A stretch of 15,171 nucleotides of DNA from contig JBBDSU010000067.1 in assembly GCA_040904825.1 (NCBI GenBank), positions 1 through 15,171 of the forward strand, written 5' to 3'. This DNA is from JBBDSU01 sp040904825. Its GTDB lineage: Bacteria; Actinomycetota; Nitriliruptoria; Nitriliruptorales; Nitriliruptoraceae. A program made the translations under genes and the position numbers. Under the pieces are notes generated by a model, which was not told the DNA's origin, searched no databases, and was given only the letters and a program-made list of their open reading frames with translations. Below, one piece after another: positions 1 to 8,100 of the stretch; positions within the stretch are counted from its first letter, which is position 1, and each line of letters opens with the position of its first letter.

Positions 1-286
1 CCATCCCGTAGGTATGCAACAGGTCCCGCAGCCAGGTGACATAGTCATCGAACAGTTGCGGCCTGCCGGTCGCCAGCGCTGCAGCGAGGTGATCGATGTG
101 GAACTTGCCGTCTTCGCGGCATCGGGCGATGGCTTGCGGCCCATAGCGAGCCACGAGGTCGGGATACCCCTGCAGGTGCAGGGCGGCAGTTTGGTCAGCC
201 AGCGACTGGGCGTGCACACGAAGGTCGTCGGCCAACGCTTGACGCGATGCGCTCGTGTCCGCGCCCCCTGTCGGTTCACCGCTCAC
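1..286 (-). CDS. N-terminal part of an unidentified protein, possibly a cobalamin-binding-type sensor (cut by window edge)
   Basis: A minus-strand frame stays open from a GTG at 286 to the window edge, giving about 95 residues. GAGG lies seven bases before the GTG, inside the end of the upstream monooxygenase gene, so the two are probably co-transcribed and translationally coupled. The start reads roughly MSGEPTGGADTSASRQALA and is followed by alpha-helical sequence. Two stretches stand out: HLQGYPDLVARYGPQAIARC, then DHLAAALATGRPQLFDDYV. From memory, similar helical segments (HL..LA.AL..G.P.LF.DYV.W) occur in the N-terminal helical part of some modular B12-binding proteins and related sensors. 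The diagnostic DxHxxG of a B12 domain would lie outside the window. The reading frame is well supported. The family is a tentative guess, and the partial gene could equally be an unclassified helical protein. Confidence 0.6.
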   Translation of the reverse strand, partial: MSGEPTGGADTSASRQALADDLRVHAQSLADQTAALHLQGYPDLVARYGPQAIARCREDGKFHIDHLAAALATGRPQLFDDYVTWLRDLLHTYGM

Positions 287-295
287 TGGGCAACC

Positions 296-607
296 TCATG
301 TGGTGACCAACTCGAAACTCGACAACTCGGCTGAGCCCGGACGCAGCCGCAGTCCCGGCGGCATCCCTGCGTGTGCAGCTTTGCGATCATGGCTGCGATG
401 CCAGCTACGGAACGACTCCTCGTCGGTCCAGAAAGTCAGCAACCAGAATTCGGCCGCGTTGTCCGCAGGGCGGAGGACCTCCAGGCGCACGAACCCGGGT
501 GCGTTCTCAACCTGGTGAGGCCGGGCGACAAACGCTTCGGCGACCGAGTCTTCCCACCCCGGCATCACTTCGAAACGGCTCAACGCAACAAAGTCACAAC
601 CACGCAT
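296..607 (-). CDS. Antibiotic biosynthesis monooxygenase / IsdG-like heme-degrading monooxygenase family protein
   Basis: A protein of 103 residues, the usual length of small dimeric ferredoxin-like ABM-fold enzymes. The N-terminal strand is FVALSRFEVMPGWED, followed by a PGFVRLEVLRP strand and FWLLTFWTDEESFRSWHRSH. In IsdG-type heme oxygenases an Asn on strand 1, a Trp and a His ten residues later form the active site. Here the Trp (SWHRSH) and the His (KAAH) are present at that spacing, but the Asn position in strand 1 looks like Ser. Family members cleave the heme macrocycle and release iron, or oxidise small quinone-like substrates. I infer a cytosolic heme- or ligand-oxidising role without certainty about the substrate. 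The ATG at 607 has GGAG eight bases upstream and is preferred over the in-frame TTG at 628. The downstream gene begins ten bases after the stop. Confidence 0.82.
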   Translation of the reverse strand: MRGCDFVALSRFEVMPGWEDSVAEAFVARPHQVENAPGFVRLEVLRPADNAAEFWLLTFWTDEESFRSWHRSHDRKAAHAGMPPGLRLRPGSAELSSFELVTT

Positions 608-688
608 TGAGCCATCTCCAGTGGGCAACTACCAAGGTACGGCAGACGCGCCACAGCGTCTCTGATCGTTGTCTACGGAAGTTGAGCG

Positions 689-2998
689 TCAGTGGGCAGT
701 CAAGGAAGCCGGTGCAGGCCGCAGCCAGGCTCGCGCTCGGTAACGGAACGGAGCTTGCTTGCGGAGTCTTCTGGTGACCGTTCGCGCGACTGCCCATGCT
801 TGCTCGGCGTGGGCACGGGAAATGCCGTGCGAACTGAACACAGCGCGATCGGCAAGCATTCCGAGCCATTCAACATCGGTGGGGAGCCCTGTATCGGTGG
901 GGAGCCCTGTGAGCGTCTGGCGTGCCTCGTGGGCAAGTTCCTGCACCGACCATCCTGCGACATCTTCGTTGCCGGTGTCGCTGAAAGCCTCAACGAGTTC
1001 GTGGAGCGCACCGACGACGACCTGCTCAGGTGTCCCGTTATGCCGTCGGATGCGCCGACGCCACCTCGTGAACACCGTGCGAATAGGAATCAACGCTGTG
1101 ACCGCCGTGACGAGCAACCATGGAGACCAGGCAGCGGTGGTGACGGAAGGAGCGAGCTTTCTGGGGACATCACTTGGATCCGGCCGGGGATCGATGCGCT
1201 GAGGGTCCTCGCGTTGGCGGTCGCCTTCTGTTGACGCAGCTCCCGCCGCGAGTTCCTGAACCTCCTCGATGATCCCGTGCGGCGACGGGTCGACGATCAT
1301 CCATCCGATGTCGGGCATGTTGACTTGCACCCACGCCCAACTGTGCTCCGCACGCATCGTGACCTCGGTGCGATCGATGCATCCCAATGAGACATCGTCG
1401 TCCTGAGCTGGACACAGCCGGAACCCGGTGACAAACCGCACATCAAGGCCGAAATGCTGCACGAGGAGAGCGAAGGCAGTGGCGAATTGGTGTGGGTCTC
1501 CGGCCGGATGGGTTTCTCGAGGTGCGCCGACGAGTTCGAGAACCGGTTGAAGTTGCTCGGTGGCTGCAAGTCGCGGCGCTCCGTCGCCTTGGATGTCGTC
1601 GACGCTTCGTCCGCCACGGAGATAGGACCGTAGATCTGAGATGAAGCTCACGGACGGTTCGACCGCTTCATCACAGTCCAGCATGACCGGGGGTGCACGC
1701 CGTGCCAATCGAGCCCGCAGCACGTCGCACACCTGCCTTCCCGGCGACCGGTCAGCACCCTCGGGATTTGGCCGCCATGGCAAGAAGCCATCGCCAATCT
1801 CGCGCCCTTGATGGATCACAGCATCTAGTGTTGGCAGCGGGCTTGTCCGTGCCATGTACGTGCAGGTCGGTATGCAATCAGCCGGGTCGCTCGGCATGAG
1901 CCCTTGTTGGTTGGAGCTGACGCGAAGGCCCTCGATCGCAGTGACTGCTGCGGGGTAGGGGATCCATCCTTCGAGTGTGCGTCCTGCGAGGAGGGAAATA
2001 TCCATCGACCAGGTTGGCATCGCCGGTCCAACGAAGTCTCCAACCGGACGGATGCCGCCGCTTGGAACAAATCGGGATCTGGTGGCCCAGCGCTGGCCAT
2101 CGACGTAGTCGGCCGCCGCATACGAGGCGACCGGCACGTAGCCGTGCCAACCCGGCAGGTCTGTCGAGGTGATCGCCGCGATGTCGCTGGCCCACTCAGA
2201 GTCAACGCGCAGGCGGCGCATGGCCGACACAGGTTCGGGCGGGGTCTGCTGGATCGCTGCCGGTTGGAATCTCAGGCTGGCAGGGTCAGATGGGCCCAGC
2301 GGGATCAACGCGGTCACGGCCGACCCTATGAGCCAAGCCGCGCCGATCAGTGCCGCTCCGGTCGCTGCTCGGATGATGAGCGCACGTCGCGTTGACAAGC
2401 GCGATGTCACGATCGACCGGATGAACGCGTACGTGCCAAACGAGGCAACGAGAACGGTTGCCGGGTACGTCAAGCGTCGTTCGAGGTCACCCACCTCACC
2501 AGCGACGACAGCGATGCCCAACATGAACTGGATCAGCAAGAACACGAGGACCGCAACGACGTGAGCGTGATCGACCGCGGCCAGCACGGTCCACGATGAC
2601 ATGGCCCACACGATGACGACGATGGCGCCGATCACCGCAGCAGATGTGGCGATCGGTAGCGCCGTCGTTAGCACCTGTGGCAGCCCGTCGACGATCGAGA
2701 TGACCAATGTGCGCCAGATGGACAGATCCCACGCCACGATCATCGACGTGGCGGCGCCAGCCAACGCGATGATCATCGACAGCGCAGCGGTATCCCGCCG
2801 ACTCCATCCGCGCACTCCGCGGGCCACGACAACGGTCAACCATGTCGCCGCGACGCTTGCGCGTAGCGCTGCGACTCCGCTTGATCCGGCTTCGAAAACA
2901 AGGGTCCAAGGCTCAAGGGCTGCCAGCAAACCGACAAGCACCGCAGCCAGTCCGGCGGCACGAGTGATCGCAGTCACATTGATCGGTATGCGCCTCAT
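689..2998 (-). CDS. Multi-pass membrane protein with transglutaminase-like domain and C-terminal DUF4129-like tail
   Basis: A protein of 769 residues. About five or six hydrophobic segments fill residues 10-235, followed by an extracytoplasmic region, a transglutaminase-like domain (about 480-580), a further membrane segment near 622-643 and a charged cytoplasmic tail. This layout is that of TgpA-like proteins. The domain shows QFATAFALLVQHFGLDVRFV, then EHSWAW (His about 552) and GWMIVDPSP (Asp about 570). The position that normally holds the nucleophilic Cys (G-D-C-x-x-F-A) is Pro (GDPHQF, about 502), so classical Cys-His-Asp catalysis is not expected. The start at 2998 is chosen because its ATG overlaps the DUF58 stop (ATGA); a TTG at 3019 is the longer alternative. 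It is the last gene of the MoxR-DUF58-transglutaminase unit, and an in-frame 18-base duplication sits in the tail. Neighbours suggest a role in cell-envelope assembly or protein maturation, by inference. Confidence 0.9.
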   Translation of the reverse strand: MRRIPINVTAITRAAGLAAVLVGLLAALEPWTLVFEAGSSGVAALRASVAATWLTVVVARGVRGWSRRDTAALSMIIALAGAATSMIVAWDLSIWRTLVISIVDGLPQVLTTALPIATSAAVIGAIVVIVWAMSSWTVLAAVDHAHVVAVLVFLLIQFMLGIAVVAGEVGDLERRLTYPATVLVASFGTYAFIRSIVTSRLSTRRALIIRAATGAALIGAAWLIGSAVTALIPLGPSDPASLRFQPAAIQQTPPEPVSAMRRLRVDSEWASDIAAITSTDLPGWHGYVPVASYAAADYVDGQRWATRSRFVPSGGIRPVGDFVGPAMPTWSMDISLLAGRTLEGWIPYPAAVTAIEGLRVSSNQQGLMPSDPADCIPTCTYMARTSPLPTLDAVIHQGREIGDGFLPWRPNPEGADRSPGRQVCDVLRARLARRAPPVMLDCDEAVEPSVSFISDLRSYLRGGRSVDDIQGDGAPRLAATEQLQPVLELVGAPRETHPAGDPHQFATAFALLVQHFGLDVRFVTGFRLCPAQDDDVSLGCIDRTEVTMRAEHSWAWVQVNMPDIGWMIVDPSPHGIIEEVQELAAGAASTEGDRQREDPQRIDPRPDPSDVPRKLAPSVTTAAWSPWLLVTAVTALIPIRTVFTRWRRRIRRHNGTPEQVVVGALHELVEAFSDTGNEDVAGWSVQELAHEARQTLTGLPTDTGLPTDVEWLGMLADRAVFSSHGISRAHAEQAWAVARTVTRRLRKQAPFRYRARAWLRPAPASLTAH
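875..910. repeat. Tandem 18-bp duplication inside the transglutaminase-like gene
   Basis: Two exact 18-base copies lie head to tail at 875-892 and 893-910 (unit atcggtggggagccctgt). On the minus strand each encodes the six residues TGLPTD, so the reading frame is kept. The repeat falls in the charged cytoplasmic tail. Confidence 0.95.
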
Positions 2999-4137
2999 CG
3001 GCGCACCGCCACGTTCCAACCCTGGACGAGCGCGTGCGGATCGCTTCCTTGGACGATGGTGAGACCAGCAAGCGTCGGCGGGGGACGTATGTCAGGGGTC
3101 ACCGACACCAAGATGATGCGACGGAACACTCCCCGCAATGTTGCGGCTTGCGCCATTTCACCTTGATCTGGCACTCCCGTCACGATGACGAGCGCGCCGC
3201 CTCGGTTCTTCCTCACACTGTCAAGTTCTCGAGAGATCGATCCGGTTGGTGTCGCAGTGACCCGCGCGAGAGCCTCCAACGGGCCTGAGTCGAAAAGATT
3301 TCGGGTGGGGGAGATCCGCGTGCCGTCGGTGAATCGCAACTCGACAGGGGAGTGCGCGTCCCTCGCAGATGACAGTGCCGACGCCGCCGCATCAAGCGCC
3401 AATTCGAATGATTCGGCCGAGTAGCCCGCCGGACGGGTGTCGACGAGAATGACGGTTGTGGGCCTGGCGATATCGACGTCCTGACGGACAATCAGCGTGC
3501 CGGCATGGGCAACCCTGGCGGTCGCCTTCCAATGGATGCGGCGGACATCGTCACCGGGCTCGTACTCCCTCAGTTGATGAAACACCATTGATCCACGCGG
3601 CGAGGTGTCGTCAGTCGATCCGTCAAGGCTTTGCATCAGGGCTGTGCGCATAGATCGGAATCCGAGGATCCGAGGAAAGACCAGCAACTGGGTCGGCTCG
3701 CCCTGCCGTTGCTCGATCATTGCGAGACCGAAGGGGTCATAGCGCCGGAGGATCACCGGCCCGACATCATGGATTCCTCGCTGCTCAGTCGGCAGACGTG
3801 TGGTGAACGCGGTCCGTTCGAAGCTGCGAAGCCGTGGGATACGGGTCACGACTTCGGTCGGCCCAACGTGCTGCAACGCCGTCGCGCCACGGAAGGTGTA
3901 CGGCGCGCGGTTGTGGAGGTCCAGGTGCGCAAGCACGATCGCGCCTTTGCTGGCTCGATCTGGCACGACGCGACGTTCGATCGCGAGATCAGGTGGTCGC
4001 AGCAGGACCAGCAGCCCAGCGAGACACATCACGATCAGCGCGACGCCGACAGCGGTGACCGTGGTCCAGCCCAGTGCCACACCGCCCACGGTGCAGGTCC
4101 CACCGCAGGCGAGGGTGCGCCACCCAAGCGGTGTCAT
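2995..4137 (-). CDS. DUF58 domain-containing protein
   Basis: A protein of 380 residues. Two hydrophobic segments lie near residues 9-25 and 28-47, followed by a beta-rich region with the conserved RRYDPFGL motif (about 131-138). The DUF58 signature REYEPGDDVRRIHWKATAR follows at about 190-208. Downstream is a von Willebrand A-like fold (VILVDTRPAG) whose metal-site DxSxS is degenerate. DUF58 proteins are regularly encoded next to MoxR ATPases and are thought to be their membrane-anchored partners or substrates; their biochemical activity is not established. The ATG at 4137 follows the MoxR stop by one base (TGACATG), and the 3' end overlaps the transglutaminase gene by four bases, so all three are probably translated from one mRNA in similar amounts. 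No separate strong ribosome binding site is visible, which fits translational coupling. Confidence 0.95.
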   Translation of the reverse strand: MTPLGWRTLACGGTCTVGGVALGWTTVTAVGVALIVMCLAGLLVLLRPPDLAIERRVVPDRASKGAIVLAHLDLHNRAPYTFRGATALQHVGPTEVVTRIPRLRSFERTAFTTRLPTEQRGIHDVGPVILRRYDPFGLAMIEQRQGEPTQLLVFPRILGFRSMRTALMQSLDGSTDDTSPRGSMVFHQLREYEPGDDVRRIHWKATARVAHAGTLIVRQDVDIARPTTVILVDTRPAGYSAESFELALDAAASALSSARDAHSPVELRFTDGTRISPTRNLFDSGPLEALARVTATPTGSISRELDSVRKNRGGALVIVTGVPDQGEMAQAATLRGVFRRIILVSVTPDIRPPPTLAGLTIVQGSDPHALVQGWNVAVRR

Positions 4138-4138
4138 G

Positions 4139-5098
4139 TCAGGCCGTGCGCGGGACGGGAACAGCCGACAGGGCGCGCCGGATAATGTCGATGTCGGTCT
4201 GTCCGGACAGTTCTGCTTCTGAACTGAGCAAGATCCTGTGGGCCAGAACCCACGGGGCCATCACCTTCACATGGTCAGGGGTGACGTAGCCCTGTCCCAG
4301 GCTCAAAGCAAAGGCTCGCGCTGCGCGTCCTAGTGCCAGCGTTCCTCGCGGGGAGACACCGAGGCGCAGTTCGGCAAGGTTGCGGGTGAAGTCGGCCAGC
4401 GAGACGAGGTACGACTCGATCGCTGGTGAGACCTCGACTCGCTTTGTCTGGGCGATGAGATCGTCGACCTCTCGATGGGTCAGCACGGGGCGCACGGTGT
4501 CGACGGCACTCCCCGACAGGTGAGTGCGCAGCATCTCGGCCTCGGCCTGTTGGTCGGGGTAGCCGATCGGTAGTCGCATCACGAATCTGTCGAGCTGCGC
4601 TTCTGGCAGGCTGTAGGTGCCCTCCATATCGATCGGATTTTGGGTCGCGAGGACGATGAACGGGCGTGGTACCGGATGAACCACTCCGTCGGCAGTCACG
4701 GTGCGCTCTTCCATGACTTCTAAGAGGGCAGACTGCGTCTTGGGCGACGCGCGATTGATTTCATCGCCGACCACGATGTTGTTGAAGACCGGGCCTTGGC
4801 GAAACCGGAACTCGCCGGTGGCTTGGTTGTAGATGGGGGTTCCGGTGATGTCGCTTGGCAGCAAGTCCGGCGTGAACTGGATCCGTCCGACTCGGACCTG
4901 CAGCGCCTGCCCCATCGATCGGGCGAGCGTCGTCTTGCCAACCCCCGGACGGTCTTCGAGCAGCACATGGCCCTCGGCGAGAAGCGCAACCAGCAACAGG
5001 CGGATCACATCATCCTTGCCGTGGATGACGCGCGCTACCGCAGCGCCGAGCTGGTCACATCGCGCCATAGCTGTGTTGAGATCGTCATCGGTCAGCAT
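4139..5098 (-). CDS. MoxR-family AAA+ ATPase
   Basis: A protein of 319 residues, normal for MoxR. Walker A is EDRPGVGKTTLA (about residues 48-59), and Walker B with the family signature is NIVVGDEINRASPKTQSALL (about 107-126). Sensor 1 is in LATQNPIDMEGTYSLPEAQLDRF (about 150-172 overall), with a sensor-2 region SPRGTLALGRAAR in the helical lid. MoxR ATPases are cytoplasmic chaperone-like machines that use ATP to act on partner proteins, usually of the DUF58/VWA type, as encoded directly downstream here. The ATG at 5098 is preferred because GGAGG stands five bases upstream. An in-frame TTG at 5155 and GTG at 5137 would add up to 19 residues. The distance from the preceding large gene (75 bases) is compatible with one operon. 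Confidence 0.96.
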   Translation of the reverse strand: MLTDDDLNTAMARCDQLGAAVARVIHGKDDVIRLLLVALLAEGHVLLEDRPGVGKTTLARSMGQALQVRVGRIQFTPDLLPSDITGTPIYNQATGEFRFRQGPVFNNIVVGDEINRASPKTQSALLEVMEERTVTADGVVHPVPRPFIVLATQNPIDMEGTYSLPEAQLDRFVMRLPIGYPDQQAEAEMLRTHLSGSAVDTVRPVLTHREVDDLIAQTKRVEVSPAIESYLVSLADFTRNLAELRLGVSPRGTLALGRAARAFALSLGQGYVTPDHVKVMAPWVLAHRILLSSEAELSGQTDIDIIRRALSAVPVPRTA

Positions 5099-5173
5099 GA
5101 GGTCCTCCGCCGCGTGAGAGTGTGTGTGCTCTGGCACCTGATCGGTCGCTGGCAACGTCGACAGTGGCGCCTA

Positions 5174-8100
5174 TTACGGGTCTTCATCGCCGTCCCCGTT
5201 GCCGCTTTCGTTGTCGTCGCCAGGGTCTTCGCCTTCTCCGCCAGTCTCGTGCTCGTCGTCGCCCTGACTCTGACCTTGGTCTTCGCCTTCTCCGCCAGTC
5301 TCGTGCTCGTCGTCGCCCTGACTCTGACCTTGNNNNNNNNNNNNNNNNNNNNNNNNNNNNNNNNNNNNNNNNNNNNNNNNNNNNNNNNNNNNNNNNNNNN
5401 NNNNNNNNNNNNNNNNNNNNNNNNNNNNNNNNTCCCCTTCGTCGTCTCCGTCCCCTTCGTCGTCTCCGTCGCTTTCTCCCTCGCCCTCGCTTCCATCTGC
5501 ATCGTCACCTTCTCCCTGGTGCTCATCTTCAGACACGATGGGTAGGCACACGACAGTCTTGGTGTATTCCTTCGATTCGTTGCCGAGCGCCACTTGCACG
5601 ACGACATTGGTCGTGTGCTCGTCTGCGTCTTCGGGGTCGCAACCGAGGTCCAGCGCCGCATCCACGCTGAACGCGTTGATGCTCACGGGGAAGCCGGCGC
5701 GGATGTCAGCGTCTGCGAGATACTCGTCGAGCAGCTGGGCCAGGCCGTGATCGTTGGCGATGGCTGCTTCGTTGGCGGCGAAGATCGCGACGAGCGTGGA
5801 ACCGTCGGCATTCGTCATGTCGTGAGGCGTGGCGTCAGGGGTGTCGTCGGGATAGGTGATCGTGGCTCCAGCTGTCAGGCCACTGGTCACCAAGCACCCG
5901 GCGGCATCAAGCGTCATGGACAACCTGTCGCCGTCGACATCAGGGGTGCCCGAGGTGCTTTGCGACCCGCATGTGATGGCCATCGCCTGGACCTCGGCGC
6001 CTGCCGCAAGGTCGTCACTCATGCCGGTGACCGTGAACTGGTAGGTCAGCGTGGTGCCCGAGCCTGATACAGACAGTGACCGATCGGTGATCGCAGTGGT
6101 GCAGTTGGCGGCATGGCTGCCCGACGAGATCGACCGGTCCCCACGACTGAAACTGACCGACCACTCAGCCCCAAAGCAGGCGCGGGTGCCGAGGTCGGCG
6201 CTGAGTGATGATCCCGAAAACTGTGCCGGCCCGGAGGCCGACGCGCTGCTGCGCGTGACACTTACGGTCAATCCGTCGAGGTGCGACGTGCCAAGCAGCT
6301 TGATCAGCTCGGTGCGAGCGTCGCCACCGACACTCACCTGCAGGTTTTCTCCCGCAGGTGCCGACAGGGTGATGGCTCCCGGACTGCCATCTCGAGGTGG
6401 TCGGACTGACTCGGCGCAACTGGATGAGGCGGACCCAGATCGCAGTGTTGCACCCTCGCCCTCACGCAACGTCACGACCGAGAACTTTACGGACTGTCCG
6501 ACAAGCGCATCATCGATGGGGACTGTCAGGCTTGTTTCGGCAGTAGTGAAGGGCTGGCGAGCAGATCCTGCACAGAACTCCATCGTCACTTCGAACCGTT
6601 CACCCCCGCAGCTAGCGGCGATGGCACACGAGAAGCCCCATGACAATGACCAGTTGTCTCCAGAGGTACCGGCGCTGAATCCTGTCGGGTCGGGTGGCGC
6701 CGCAACGGGTATGCGAATGGTCCGGCAGTCGACGTTGCCGACCTCCGAGTCCTGACCGTCGACCAGGCCGCGGACCCATACGGCGAATTGCTCGCCCGGT
6801 TGGGCAGGCCAGACGGTGGAGAACCCGGTCTGGTCGATGTCGACGTGGACCGAAAGGTGGTCCGAAGGTGACGAAGGCCAGTTCGCGGAACAGCTGGCGT
6901 CCAATACGCGGGCAAATTCGTAACTGCTTGGCACGCACCCGTCATCGCTCGTGCTCCACCACCATGCAAGAGAGAAGCCGTCGCCTTCAGCTTGCAGGTT
7001 GGTGATCTCGGGGCGTCCGTCGGCGAGGATCCGAGCCGGATCGACGATGTCGCACGGGTCGGAGCTGACTGATTCTCCGACAAGCTCCAGGTCCACTTCT
7101 TCTACATCGTCGACAGGGATGTCCACTTCACCAGTCTGCGATTCGACGCCGGGGACGACCTCTTCATCCGGCTGTTCGTACTCCGAGATTGCCGCCAGGT
7201 TGGGACGAGGGATTCCTCCCGTTGACCGGTCGATAGTCCTGCACTCGCTGCTTCGTGGCAGATCGATGACACAGTCAGCTTGCCGGTCTGGATGGTGGAG
7301 AAACACGACATCCGTACCGGCGGTCGGCGCGAGGATTCTGTCGGCGACCACATCGTTGCGAACCGAACAGGACTCGCCTGGTGGGGCGACAGCAGTCAGT
7401 TCGTTGTCGTGGGCGCTCGCGATCCAGTACTGGAGATGGCCGTCAACTGAGCCGACAATGCCAGCCATGGCGGGACCCGAGAGCACTCCGCCGACTGCGT
7501 TGAGCGCGCCGGGGCGAGGCAACCTGCGCATCGCGATGACGCTGCCTTGATCGTCCAAAGTGAGGAATACCAGGTTCATTGCGTCGCTGATGACGAACGA
7601 CGGCAGAGCGGAATCACGGACAGAGGCCGCTTCGACAACTCCAGTGATGCCGTCAGGCAGACCATGGGATGCTGTCCGCTCGATGGCGGGATGCTCAGTG
7701 TCGCCGGCGAGTCTCCAGGAGCCGAGCGACCCGTCTATGGCTTGGCCAATCACGCCACCGTCGCCGCTGACCAAGTGCGGACTCAACAGCTGGTCTGTGG
7801 ACCGGACGGCCACCGGCTGATCACGCCCGCTGAAGGTGATGGCGACGAGTTCGTAGAGGGTGGGATGGGAGGCGGCGGGAACGACGAGCCAAAGTTGACG
7901 AGTGCCCCCATATGCACCGGCGATGCCGGCAGCCGCGATGCTGATGACGTCTGTGTCGGAATCAATGGCGCCGGTACCGGTGATGCGATCCGGAACGAGG
8001 CGCAGCACCGTGACAATGCCGCGGGCCGATTCTTCGATCGTGACGTACGACTCGTTGGTTCCGCCGACCACACGAATGTCAGCACTCAAAGGATCGTCGC

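Noticed and set aside
620..670. Small hairpin (AGACGC/GCGTCT) and a TACCTT box between the transglutaminase-like and monooxygenase genes, on the minus strand
   Set aside because: The stem is only six base pairs with no T-run, and no -35 box stands at a proper distance from TACCTT. It supports neither a terminator nor a promoter call.
5225..5468. Repeats near the gap as a possible CRISPR array or iteron origin
   Set aside because: The copies are head-to-tail with no spacers, have periods of 54 and 18 bases (multiples of three) and lie in frame inside a coding region.
4796..5545. Plus-strand frame with strongly hydrophobic repeats (VLVVALTLTL), looking like membrane helices
   Set aside because: It is the reverse reading of the acidic repeat tail and crosses the N gap. 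The minus-strand frame continues a well-formed protein, so the hydrophobic pattern is a shadow.
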